Assembly (NCBI GenBank): GCA_024811115.1
Contig: JAKOGH010000024.1
Location: 124,001 to 188,000 of the forward strand
Length of the DNA: 64,000 nt
Reading direction: 5' to 3'
Source of the DNA: Terana coerulea
Taxonomy: Eukaryota; Basidiomycota; Agaricomycetes; Polyporales; Phanerochaetaceae
Both the position numbers and the translations under genes were made by a program. Below the pieces are notes generated by a model. The model saw nothing but the letters and a program-made list of their open reading frames with translations. It searched no databases and was not told where the DNA came from. Below, one piece after another: positions 12,736 to 23,975 of the stretch. Positions within the stretch are counted from its first letter, which is position 1, and each line of letters begins with the position of its first letter.

Positions 12736-14251
12736 TTACTTCGCTCCTTGGGCTTTCAACTTCTCGCTAACCAGCTCCTGGAATTCTTCCCGCAGAATTG
12801 ACTCCCTTCTCTCCCGCTCCTCTTGCTGCAACTTGAGAATACCTCTCTTCTCCTCCGCACTGATGACCTGATTCTCCTTTCTCATACGCACAGCGTTCAT
12901 GCGTCTGTGACGGCTGCCGCTCATGACGTACCCAACGGACTCGAACGTCGCAATCTCGTCGGATGTGAGGCCAATCTCACCACGACGAGGAATACGAACG
13001 TCCGTGCCGTCGACGAGGAACGCGGCCATAGCGCTACCTTCACCCCGAAGCAGGGCACCACCATACTGCCGTTCGTCGATTTTCTTCTTCGATGAGGCAA
13101 CTTCGAAAGGTCTGGGGCCGACTTCGTCGTCCGAATCCTCATCATCTTGTGAGCCCGAGTGCACTGCCGGTGCGCCCATAGGCTCCTTGCCTTTGGACTG
13201 CACTGACGAAGCGGCAACAAGTGTGGACGTGGAGGGCTTCTCGACCCACTGGGCTTCATCGTCACTCGCGGGCGGTTGCTCTTCCGGACTCCTCGTGCGT
13301 GTGGCGCTCTTGCGCAAGGCGTCTCTACTCGTGCTGCGACGCCGTTCTTCGCTGACCGTGCGGCTTCGGCTCCTCCTACTAGTGCGCTTGTCTCGCCTGT
13401 ACCGCTCGTCCTCTTCATCGTCGGTATACCTGCGCACGGATCGAGAACGAGAACGGTGGCGTCGACGATCTTGGTCATCTTTGCGCTTGTCCTTATCCTT
13501 GCGAGACTTCTTCCGTTCTTTACGTTCACGCTTGCGTCGGTCTTCTTCGGAGTCAGTGTCTGACGAAACAGAGGGATCTCGTCTTCTCTTCTTTGACTTC
13601 TTAGAGCGCTTTCCGTGAGGGCTCATGGACCTAAATGAAATATGAGGAGACTGTGCTGCGCTGTTATACACTACAAACATACGATCGCGCAGGTGCCTTC
13701 GGCGATGGTGGCCAGATACTGAAGGTACTTTGTTGCCGCTGTGTTCTTCGGCTGTTAACAGCATAAGCAAGAAAACATAATCAGTGAGGTTGATATGCAC
13801 ACCTCTCCAGGAACTCCGAGCCTCCACCCTGCTGCGGCAGCCTCTCACGTCGCTGAGGGTACATGTTCTCTTGCTGTCGCCAAGGCGCAGGACCATTGTC
13901 ACCACCGCCGTATGTTGGAGACGGCCGTCGGTACTCAGAGTACTCTGGGCTCGGCCGCCTGGGTTTGTCCTGCACACGTCTCTCCTCGCGTTCTCTCTCC
14001 CTCTGCCTGTCCACACTTCTGCTCCGACTTCGCCTCCTGCCTCTATCTCCTCCCCTCTCTCCGTCGAAGTAATCGTCCGCACGCGCTCTCTCCCTCCGGC
14101 TCTTGTCTCCGTTGCGTCTGTCGTCTTTCTCGTCATAGCCATTCCGCTTAGGTGATGGGGAGCGGCGGTGTCTGTCGTCTCTGCTGTAAGAATTTGCAAA
14201 TTTGGGGTCCTGAGGTACGAGACCTAAGCGAGAGGGATGAATGGTAGCCAT
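12736..14251 (-). CDS. NKAP family RNA-binding/splicing protein
   Basis: Nuclear protein of the NKAP/UPF0396 family, associated in animals with spliceosomes and transcriptional repression. The ATG at 14251 starts MATIHPSRLGLVPQDPKFAN. Residues 20-140 are rich in RS, RE and SP repeats. After two short introns (a small exon near 13683-13752 encoding QQSTFSIWPPSPKAPARSS), the long last exon has Lys/Arg/Ser-rich low complexity and then the diagnostic C-terminal domain: ERQYGGALLRGEGSAMAAFL, RIPRRGEIGLTSDEIATFES, GYVMSGSRHRRMNAVRMRKE and NQVISAEEKRGILKLQQEER. The stop TAA is at 12736-12738. No frameshift seen. It starts only 257 bases from the divergent F-box gene. The long ORFs on the opposite strand here are shadows of the RS repeats. 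Confidence 0.92.
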
Positions 14252-14508
14252 GGCCGACAGCACGGGATGACTGGGTAAAGGTCAAGGTCAAGTCGAGAGC
14301 GTGCAGCAAGCGTCTACAGGCGTCTACCCGCGGAAGGCGTTGCGGAGGCGTGGGAACATTGGACGGAACGTGGCCCGGGTCGCTGCACGACGGCCCGTTT
14401 TGGTGAGGCTTGTACTGCTCCTCAAAGTCGCAGGCGACGCTGCCCACTCTTTGTGTTTTGTAAAGAACACAGATCACCCCGCATGCAACTGCGCTTTGCT
14501 TCATCGCC

Positions 14509-16273
14509 ATGTCCAAGCCTGCTCTTCAGTTCCCCACCTCAGTAACGCTGCGCCTCACGACATTGGGCCCGAGGTCCATTTACTCCATACCGGACGACAT
14601 TATTTTGCTCATCGTCAGCTACATACATGTCAAAGATATACTGTCTCTCCGGCAGGTGCGTGATGTACCGCTCGGTGTGCAGGACATGACTGACAACGCG
14701 CGTTCCAGACCTGCAAGAGGTTCTACGCGGTAACCAAGCAGCGCTGGGTATGGACGGAGGCCGTGAGGCGGCATGTCATTGACAAGGGCATCCCCGTCCC
14801 AGGCGTCGCTCCAGGACTCAAGCTCTGCTCGGCCGAGCATCTCGAGGCGCGCGCCGTCCATGCCGCCAAGCTGCACGACAACTGGTACTCGAAACGCCCA
14901 CAGCCCAGAAGGGCCGTCGAGATTGTCGTGGATATGCCGGCAGAAGAAGGAAGGCCGCCGCGAGGACCGCAGCCGGTCAAGCAGATCTGTTTCTTGCCCG
15001 GCCGGAGCGGCGAGTTCTTGGTGACTTTGGCGGGCGGCACCATAACGTGCTGGGAGGTGCCCCTCGACGGGTCGGGAGCCTATGTGATTGCGGAGTACAA
15101 CCACGGTGGCATTGAGCAGATGGCCGTGAATCAGGATCCCAACCATGACATGGAAGTCGCGTTTTTGAGTCAAGAAGTGGGAACGTGAGTCGGAGGCGGT
15201 GCTGTCTATCCTCCACCATTATTCACCGGGGCCTTGGTGAACAGGACCGAATTCGCTTGGATATGTACCTTGTCGCTAGATACCTTTCACGGCTGCTTCA
15301 AGCTACGGTCCGCATTGCGTGCCACTCGCAGTCAGATTGTCCCGCTACACGCCATGCACGGCGACTACATCGCTTTGGGCAATCCCGTGCGACTGTGGTA
15401 CATCCAAGGGACAGAGCATGGAGGCCAGTCTGTCGCCAAGGCTGCACCCGTTCCTCCCGGGACCCCAGTATGTGATAGACCCATGTCCAGCCATTTTCGA
15501 TGTTAACAGCGCCTCGTGTCAGGCAAACAACAAGATCCTTGCGGTCAAGTTTGTTGGGCCATGCCTCTTTGTGGTGAGGCAAGTCGGTGTTCTGCTCTAC
15601 AAGTGGCCTGTGTTTTGCTCGGAGAAAGGGTTGTTCGGAGAGAAGTGGGAAGTGGGGGTGAACTGGGACTGGGACTTTTCCGCCACTGAAGCGGCCGTCG
15701 TGGCTCGCCCCGAGCCCGCCAGGCGTGACCAGTCGGACCATTCGGATTGGCCGACTCAACCCACGACTATCCTCGCTCGGGGAGCATTCGAAGGATTCCA
15801 TACGATGAAGCAGTTCGACTTCTTGCCGAACCCCGTACACGTATCGCAGTCCAAGCCGCATGGCTACGTCCTGCCCTACCTCCTGCCGGGTGCGGCTACC
15901 CGCGAGTTCGCCGTCGCGCCTTCCTCCGGCGGCTTCGTATCGGGCCCTGGCGGAAAGGGAGTCTGGTTCCAGACAGGAGAAGTCGAAAGCAAGCATAACA
16001 GATACCCAGCTCGCTGTCTCATGGGCTTTGATGTCCTACGGCCATATAGCACTCCAGAGGAAGACCTATCGGAGGACATCCTGCAAGCTCGGAACAATGT
16101 TCCTGGAGCAAACGAGGTACACCTATGCCAAAGTCGACTTTACTCTCGGCGATGCGACATGGGGAAGTCTTACGAAAGAAGTACTCACTCATCTCTGCGG
16201 ACATCGAGGATGTCGTGGGAAGGATCGCTATTGGCGACAGGCGGGGAAGGTAGAAATTCTGGACTATGCGTAG
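14509..16273 (+). CDS. F-box protein, substrate adaptor of an SCF ubiquitin ligase (C-terminal frameshifts)
   Basis: Probable substrate receptor; the target is unknown. The ATG at 14509 is followed by an F-box at residues 24-60: YSIPDDIILLIVSYIHVKDI, then, after an intron whose acceptor is near 14708, TCKRFYAVTKQRWVWTEAVR. Later exons join at 15184/15243 (GTTEFAWICTLSLDTFH) and about 15469/15522 (ANNKILAVKFVG). The downstream region resembles the large agaricomycete F-box/WD-like proteins with poorly defined beta-rich repeats. Near the C-terminus the reading frame moves three times, around 16091-16097, 16171-16180 and 16243-16246 (G run). The pieces YAKVDFTLGDATWGSLTK, YSLISADIEDVVGRIAIGD and KVEILDYA then fall in different frames. 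All three look coherent, so indel errors are more likely than decay. Confidence 0.75.
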
Positions 16274-16753
16274 TGGCGAGCGGTCGAGGACACATTGCAC
16301 TTTCATGATTCCTATTATCACATTATTTGTTGTGAATGTTGACATTCTTGGGTGTAGCTATAGCGAAATTTGTATGATACGTCTTTCTTGCTGGCACACC
16401 TTCTGGAAGCTGAGAGGGCAAGCCTTGTGAGCTCAAGCTCAAGCTTTGCGGAGGGACATGGGGGTCATCGAAGAGGTTGCATGCTTCAATATACAAGGTT
16501 TGGATCGACTGTCATCCGACCGTTTATAGTCAGCTACGGAGACTACCTCAAAACCGACTGCAAATTCCGTATCACGCCAATTGTCTCGCTCTTGCCGCTC
16601 GAACAGTGCGAGACAAAGGATCCGCTCGCGCTGCGAGCGTCTGACAATGCCAGATATCGGTTGGGTTGCCGCTTTCCCACGCTCCTTACACTTATCACTC
16701 GCCGTCTCGCTTGTCCTCCTCACCGTCCGCAACAGCGACGAAGACCCGCATGC
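16274..16753. other. Intergenic, 480 bases
   Basis: 3' end of the F-box gene and promoter of the Smr gene. No further gene seen. Confidence 0.45.
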
Positions 16754-18540
16754 ATGAAGATGGAAAGCTTAGCCGCCATTGGCGTAGGCCTTGGTCTACG
16801 TGTTCTCATTGACTCCGTCATGGCACGCACCTACACCGCTAGTGCTCTCGTCGGCATCTGGGAAGGCATTGTGCTCAATCACTTCCTCGCCAAATTCCCC
16901 GCCTCCATCGACCCTTACCTTGCATTCGGGTTCAGACTATTTGCCGACTTCCTATTCACCGAGTCGCTCTCGCGAGCTGCTAACCCTACTGTGGACAGGA
17001 CTTGGGATGCTGCTGGCAGACGTCGGACTGCAGCTGTCCACCGACTACCGCTTCCGACGGCTCTGGCGGAGGATGCAGCGAAAACTGCCCGGACAGTCTA
17101 CACCTGCGCTTCCTTCGCGCGTGCGTTTCTACGAAAACCCCGCCGATCCCACAGAGTCTGGCGAGACGAGCGGTACTTCATCCGCCATTCCTGTTCGTCC
17201 TACGACAACGCCCTTCCCCGGACGTTTTGACGAATGGTCACAGGCCACGCCCAATTCTACGCCTGCCTCCGACGCTGCCTCCGACAAGGCTTCCGACTCT
17301 GCTTCTGACCTCTCATACGACCTAGCAAACCCGCCACGACCGCGTACACCGTCCGAGTTGGAATACATATCTTTACCCGTCATACCAGATACCCAAGATG
17401 GCGTGCCTCCCATTGAAGATCTCCCTTCAATACCGTCCATTTCACGACGCCCCTCTCGGCCTCTTACCACCGGGTCCTATCCCACTATACCCGACGATAT
17501 TACACATGCTCAAGATATCGAAGCAGAAGATAAACTGAGGTCAGGATTTACGACTCCCAGGAGCGGCTCGATCAACTTGGACCGAGAGGTTGACGACGAC
17601 AAGCCGATTATCCATTCTGGACTCACTACTCCCGAGCACAAAGGGGCGCCAGAGCTACCACCTATCTCAGTTGTTTCCCCTCCACCAGAGGTCGCCAAAA
17701 AGGCATCTAGGAAGTCGGCTGTGCCCATCCGACTAACTCTGGCAGAGCCGTCTCCCACTGTAGCTTTCCCCGAGGCTCAGTTGACCCCGATGCTCATACC
17801 GCCTGTGTCAGAGATACCCAACATACCGACTCCCGATGACCGCGACGTCGGTAAGGAGCGCACCCCGCCTCCTTCCTTCCAGGAGGCCACCAAAGTTGAG
17901 CCTGTTTCGGACGACCTGGAATCAATCGGGAAAGCGTCATCTCGGGTACTGGCAAAATCCAAGTGATCTCTCGAGCAGACGAAATCAGGAAACAGGCGAT
18001 TCAGCAGGAGAAGGAGAGGGATAGGATTAGACAAGAGTTCAACAAGGCGCAGAGAGAGAAGCGCTACTTTGACGTCGTGCGTCTGAAGGTCGAGCTTGAG
18101 GATGCGCAAGAGATGGTGGATAAATTGCACGAGCGGGCTGCGCGCCGTTTCTATCACGGTAAGTATCTCGCATTTTTGTGGACATCAATGCATCATGGCT
18201 CAGTTGTTTGCTACAGCCCATAACTTTGAACGCAAGGCTCATGAAATTGACGTCCATCGACTCAATATCACTGAGGCCAACACTCAAGTACGCCGAGCCC
18301 TGCGATACGCGTTGATTCAGGGCGCACCTGAACTTCGTATCATCACTGGTAAAGGCTTGCATTCGAAAGGCGGCCTCCCAGTTCTCAAGGATGCGATCAA
18401 AAGAGATCTGTCCCAGTATGTGCTCTGTCTTCATTGGGAGCATGCAATACTAACCGAGTATACGTAGGGCCCATATATCGTCTATTGAGGACCCAAAGAA
18501 CGCGGGAGTGCTTGTTGTCTCATTACCCAACCCTACTTGA
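16754..18540 (+). CDS. Smr/DUF1771-domain protein with hydrophobic N-terminus
   Basis: The C-terminal Smr domain is a nuclease-type domain related to MutS2 C-termini and found in RNA quality-control proteins. The start (ATG 16754 or 16760) gives MESLAAIGVGLGLRVLIDSV and two to three hydrophobic segments over about 90 residues. A long Ser/Pro/Thr-rich linker with repeats ASDAASDKASDSASD follows, then a DUF1771 helical region (RKQAIQQEKERDRIRQEFNK) and the Smr domain (FERKAHEIDVHRLNITEANT, LRIITGKGLHSKGG). The last exon encodes HISSIEDPKNAGVLVVSLPN and the stop at 18540. Two frame changes interrupt it: at 16968-16980 between FTESLSR and LLTLLWTGLGMLLADVG, and near 17931-17933 (A run) before VISGTGKIQVISRADEIRK. 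If the second were real, the linker and the Smr domain would be two genes; I think one gene is likelier. Confidence 0.75.
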
Positions 18541-18684
18541 TTGCGTGCGGATATTGGTTTTACTTTCGGACTGCGGCGTGTACACTCGGCTATCTGTGTC
18601 TTCATTGCTATCCTCTCGCTTTTCTGTTGTATACTACATTGCTGCCATCGTACACTACGCTATCTAACGGAATATCTGTGTTAT

Positions 18685-21600
18685 CTACCTCGCCACGGAG
18701 AATCCGCCCGTTGAGAGCGACTCAGGGAGCGACGCGCCACAGCTGTCAACGGCAGATTTGTCGGAGGTCACCGAGATCACGACCTCGCCGCCCTTCTTGA
18801 ACGTGTCGTAGAAGTCAAAGTGGCACCGCGAAGGCTGCAGGACACCGTTGACAGTGACGTTCGTAACATACGCTGCCGCGTTCTTGGGAATGGTTTGTTT
18901 GATCGACTTGGCGTCCCAGCCATTCACTGTGACGGTCGTGCTGACGTTCAGATAACTGTTGTGGACGGTGTACTTTGGTGTGAAAGGTGAGAGGACAAGG
19001 AGCTCCGTGGACGAGGGCACTGGGTAATCTTTAGCATCCTACTCTGTGTACACATGTGTGAATGCATACCCGGGTACAGTCCGAGAATGTGGAACGCCAA
19101 CAGCGTAGCCATTGCAGCTTGGTCGTCATTTCCAGGGATACCGGCGGGAGCTGGGTCCGATGAGTAGAATCCTTGTTAAAGAGATCTGGCATCCACTCAC
19201 TGATATCGAAGTTTGAGAATACTACATCTCGGACGCGGTCAACCGACTGAGTGGGATGGTTTGCGTAGTGATAGCCAATAGGCGTCTGAACTGAACTCAG
19301 CGCCGAATTCGAGGGAAATTTCAGGACTTCCCCAACTTACCTGGAAGGATGGCTCGTTACCTGCTTGATAGTATCCCGCATCGAAGAAGTGGTTGAGTCG
19401 GTTCACAAAGGTGGTCTGCGTACCATGAGCTCACATGCTCAAAACAGCCGTCAGAGAACAAACGTACGTTGCCGCCCATCAGCTCAATGAGGTGAGCTGT
19501 ATCGTGAGGGACGAACCAGCTGTACTCCCACGAAGAGGACTCGTAGAAGCCAACCGTATTGTCGTCTTGCAGCGAGCAACTGCGACTCGAGTTATCGTTT
19601 GGACTGCAGGCGATCGGATCCGTGTAGGTGAATGTTCCGTTTGTGAAGCGTTTCTGCATGAACCCTTCGAACCCGTCGCTCTTGACGTTGCCGTCCCATA
19701 TGTTGCGGTAGCTCTGATGGATGAACGTGTCGATAGGGGTGCATCTCATAAATAAAAGATGCGAGCTTACCATTGAACGCTGAGTATAGGTTTGGACGTC
19801 GGAGGTCTTGTTCATCAGCTGTAAGACGCGTCAGTGGGTAATTGTAAGTACATATCCGGATGCAACGCACCAAAGCAACTTGCCGAATCGCGAAGTCCTC
19901 GAAGGCATACTCGAGCGTCCTGCTTCCCTCTCGAGTCTGCCGTCCGACGCTGTTAGTTTCCAGCACAGATGCCGGGACATATCCATACTTGCTGTGGGCA
20001 ATCGCAACCTCGGTGAGTCGCCCTCCCAATTCGAACACGAAAACAACGCGCACTTGTAAACCGCGGCTTCACGCCCTTCAATGTCCCAATTCGGCGGCGT
20101 ATTCTCGCCGTCTGCAAGCATCGCCGTGTACAAGTCGTTCAGATCGATGCCCAACGCCGCGGCCTCGTCGTGGTAGGTCATCGCGAAGTGCCCGACGATG
20201 ACGTCCGCGCTCGACCCGCCCTGCGTCCAGCCGCGCAGAGTGGTTCGCGCGGCACTCGGGCATCCAGCCGTGCACGCGCCAGGCGTCGATGTAGTTGTCG
20301 ACGATCTGCGCGAACTCGACGGGCGAGGTGAGCGACATGAGCGGGTAGAAGGTGCGGAAGGTGTCCCAGCTGCAGTACAGCGAGTCGAAGTATTGGTGGG
20401 TAGTGTCCGCGAATGGACCTTCGGTCTCTTCCGTCGCATTGTTCTGCCAAGTCGCAATGTAGCAACATAAGTAACATGAAAAGCGGCTGGAAGGCGTAGT
20501 ACGTACGGGCGTCAGGAACGCGCGATAAAACGACGAGTAGAACATCTCCGTCACGTTCAGCGGTGTGTGCGCCAAGTCTAGCTCAATCTTGCTCAGCTTC
20601 TCGTTCCACTGCGCGACACTCTGGGCGCGGATCTCCTCGAACGTTGAACTCCCCACCTCGGACTCGGCGTTCGCACATGCCTGGTCGGCAGACTTGAAGG
20701 ACACGCCCACGCGGAGGATGACTTCTCTCGGCTCGTTCGCGAAGGAGATGAGGGCGCCGGACTGGTACACGCCGCCGATGAGGTTGCGCGTGAAGTTGAG
20801 CTGGGTGAGGCCGAGGCCTTTGGCGTCGAGGCCGTTCCTGAAAGATGACTGATTATGATGCGCATACAACGATAGTGTGAAATCAACGTACGTATCCGCT
20901 GTCCAGACCCCGTACTCGTCGATAGTCTGGTTCCCGCCGTTCAAGAGGTCATAGCACGCAAAACCATTATAGAAGAAAGACCCGGGTCCCCAACTGGCAT
21001 TTGCTCAATCGAGTGCCTCTCGCTGCACCAACGATGTAGAACTCTTACCTTGTACTCCACGAACCACTTATGGAAATTCTACCCTTCTGAGGATCGATGT
21101 TCATGCTTCCGCCGGCAAACGTCCCGGGCAAGTCATTTGCTAGGTCGAACACGAAGTACGGCTTGGACTTTTTGGGGAAGGTGAACCGCTCCAAGCCTGC
21201 ACGGCGGGTGGAGGTAGCCTCCATCTGGATGTCGTTGTCCAGCGTAAGGGAGAAGTAGCCTGGTGAGGCATCCTTATGCGAGTGCGTCAGAATACAATTC
21301 AAGAGGTATGAGAGATTTGCGTACGTCTGTGTTATTCTTCCGAGGCTGCTCGCGCGCTCCTAAGGAAGTCGTGCAGGTCTCGAAGCCGCCGGGACACAGA
21401 AGCGGCATCACTTCAAAGTTGCCGTACGATCCTGAGCCTGCACCAGTTCCGCTGTCATGCAGAGGACTTATGCCTCGGACGAGCTCGGTATTGTCCGTGA
21501 TGTAGCCTGAAGAGAATTCACGTTTCAGTACAGAACTGACTTGTCAAAACGTGCTGACATTACCAGCAGGAGCGTATCCAGTCAAATCAGTTGTGATTTT

Positions 21601-21957
21601 GACCTAGTCATGTACTAAGCAACGCTTCCAAAGTGACAGGAAAGCTGTGGTGCTAACATACCATTCCGAAAGGGATAGATGCTCCCGGGCTGGGGTGCAT
21701 TCATGTTGGTCTGACAAGAAACTGGACCGCTGACGCAAACATATAACATACCAGACGTCTCCGTCATTGTCTGTGCCAATGAAGACATTCACGAATTGGG
21801 TATAATCGATGTTGGAAGTGACATTTCCCGCAGCTTTTATCGCTTGAGAGATGCGCTTCTGGACCTTCGGCGACGGCTGGGCTGTTACAGAAGTGAAGGC
21901 AGACAGGACCGCCGTCGCCAAGATGAAAGTTCGGGCGAAGGTGCCTTGAGCAGCCAT
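18685..21957 (-). CDS. Secreted GH92 alpha-mannosidase
   Basis: Calcium-dependent inverting exo-alpha-mannosidase acting on N-glycans or fungal mannans, outside the cell. The ATG at 21957 gives a signal peptide (TFILATAVLSAFTSVTA). The mature start is followed by the family-typical IDYTQFVNVFIGTDNDGDVW. Other landmarks are YCSWDTFRTFYPLMSLTSP near 20340-20395, VHGWMPEC near 20255-20280, GGSSADVIVGHFAMTYHDEA and AGIPGNDDQAAMATLLAFHI near 19090-19150, which holds the conserved GNDD. The C-terminus (about 18685-19020) is the Ig-like end domain. Introns are numerous and short. One frameshift lies at 20244-20245, immediately after WMPECRA, and the next frame continues the family sequence. A TATA-like TATAAG is at 22048-22055 on the minus strand. 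The gene ends 145 bases tail to tail from the Smr gene. Confidence 0.9.
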
Positions 21958-22047
21958 GGCTAGAGATAGCTAGGCTGGAAGGTAGAGCAGACGACCTAGA
22001 GACCCAGGGGTGCGCTCACAGACCTACCCGATGCTTATCCGCGAGCT

Positions 22048-22055
22048 CTTATATT
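22048..22055 (-). promoter_or_regulatory. TATA-like element upstream of the GH92 gene
   Basis: Minus-strand aatataag lies about 90 bases before the GH92 ATG at 21957; position and sequence suit a core promoter. Confidence 0.35.
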
Positions 22056-22059
22056 CAGG

Positions 22060-22470
22060 CAGACCGACAACCTGGAATTGAGACGATGATGGCGCACGAT
22101 AAACGGGTCTATTGCGCACTATTACGGACCGCGAACACATGCGGTGGTCTGCGTAGAAGACAGCGATGCCGTCGGGTGATGAGCGAAGACGGGACAGAGC
22201 TAACGCGTGACCGCACTTCGATGTATCTTCGCGCTATTTACAGGTGTTTGGGACGGCGCAGAAGGACAAGGCCCTGCGCAGGAAATAGCAACGGTGACGG
22301 CGCCGTAGAGCACGGCCAGGGAGCAGCAGTGATACTCGACCGAGGTGGATCAAGAAGATTCCACCTGTGCATGCGGACAGGTGGTTACTCGGTCGAAGCA
22401 AGGGGGAGGCATGAGCTTGTATCACTCGTGATCTGCGTATGAGGTCAACGTAAAGATAAGTACGAGCATA
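22060..22470. other. Intergenic between GH92 and peptidyl-tRNA hydrolase
   Basis: No recognisable gene; frames here have no family signal. Confidence 0.4.
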
Positions 22471-22509
22471 AACAATTACTCACCTTTATCGTACTCGTAT
22501 GCCATAATT

Positions 22510-23182
22510 TCAGCCCTTCCTTTGACTGTTTGCAATCTTGTCCAGCGCTCGTAATACCAGGTCGATACCTTCTCCATCAGGGCCCCAATATTGCTTCTCG
22601 AATGAGGACAGTCGTCCGAGGACGTAGTCAACAACGTTGCTTTCTGGCCGACCGATACCAGCGCGGAGCCGGTGAAAGGCCATGTTCCCTCCCAGAGCTG
22701 TGATGATGCTTCTGACGCCGTTGTGTCCTTCGGCGGATCCACCAAACTTCGGTGAAACTGTTGCTGGTCTGTGCGATAAAGAGTCGTGGATGACGACCAT
22801 AGATTCGGGCTTGGCCACGGTCGCTTTCAGGGCATTGGCCGTAGGTCGGCCAGTGATGTTCATGAGTGCCTCTACACGTAGACAATAAGTGAGTGTTACA
22901 ATCCATCAGAAACACAGTCGATGACTGACTCGGCTTATACAGCGTCACTGCAACATCGTGGTCACCAAAGGCACTGTTTCCGCGGCCGACAAAACCATCT
23001 AAAGCTCTATCAGACGAGAGATGGATTCCAAGACGGTCGGCTAGAGAGTCAACGATGAGATGCCCTACACTATGCGTAGTAAGTAATCTGAGCATCACCT
23101 GGCTCGATTGAGATTGTACTTGCCTATGTCTTGTCAACGGGTATGGGGCATTCCCAAGACCGACGATGAGTAGTTTGGACAT
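22510..23182 (-). CDS. PTH1: Peptidyl-tRNA hydrolase (Pth1 type)
   Basis: Cleaves peptidyl-tRNA released from stalled ribosomes, recycling tRNA; in fungi it is usually mitochondrial or cytosolic. The ATG at 23182 starts SKLLIVGLGNAPYPLTRH, and exon 2 continues SVGHLIVDSLADRLGI, matching the family pattern NTRHNVG with Asn replaced by Ser. Joining them needs a GC-AG intron (gcaagt donor). The third exon reads LMNITGRPTANALKATV (family MNxSG), then MVVIHDSLSHRPATVSPKFG, GSAEGHNGVRSIITALGG and FHRLRAGIGRPE. The catalytic His of TRH, Asp of IHDSL and the GHNG motif are present. The stop is at 22510. No frameshift needed. Confidence 0.92.
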
Positions 23183-23975
23183 CCACGGCGAAGTCGAGTC
23201 AAGTTGAGGTTCAAGCCACCTTCCCTAGAGTAATACGGCACGGGAAAATCTCTATCGGCAACCGTCTTGTCGGTATGTCGTCTTGTTTCCTTACAGCTAT
23301 TGAACGGCAAATGTGTCTGACGTAGAGCGACGCGCTTTCTGTTCAACTGGGGTTGTATTTCCAGTAGATGAAGGTTTGAAGACTGAAGATCAGCCAGCAG
23401 AGTCTATCGTATAGCGTCCGGGTGTGGCTGGCGAATCTGAGCTGGTCTCGTGCGAGGGCCAAGTTCCTCGTTGGATGGGTCGAAGATGTGGGGAACGGCG
23501 AGGAGCGCAAGCGCCAATAGCGCCCATGTCATAGTATATGACCGCTGTGACCCATGTCACGTCTGGGGTTTGGAGCAGCCGCCAACGTTTGCCGGGATGG
23601 ACATCGCTTTCTCCCTTTTATCCTGCTTGTATCTCTCTCTCATCCTTTCCTCTTTCCCCCTCGCATGTGTAGCTGACCAGAGTGTAGAATCAGGTTTTTT
23701 GTACGGTGAGTTCCGCATTTATCACACTGGAAATAGAGCCGTCGCGCGGGGCAGATGGCGGTGATGCTGGCGACAGATGAGACCTACGAAACTCGTGCGG
23801 ATAGTGCTCATCATGATCGCCAGCGACCTGCGGATAGACAGAAGGCAGGGTCAATACTAGCGGGAGCGCACGGACATGGATATATCCTGCATGGCGCTTT
23901 GGGCTGACACATTTCTTTCACTTTCCTTCAGGTGGTTAACGACGACTTTAGACTCTACCTACACCCGCTTTAATA
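23183..23975. other. Divergent promoter region between PTH1 and the PAQR gene
   Basis: 793 bases between two outward-pointing genes. A pyrimidine-rich tract (about 23608-23670) could be part of a promoter. No additional gene seen. Confidence 0.45.

Noticed and set aside
12923..14155. Plus-strand frames opposite NKAP
   Set aside because: Shadows of the RS-rich repeat region.
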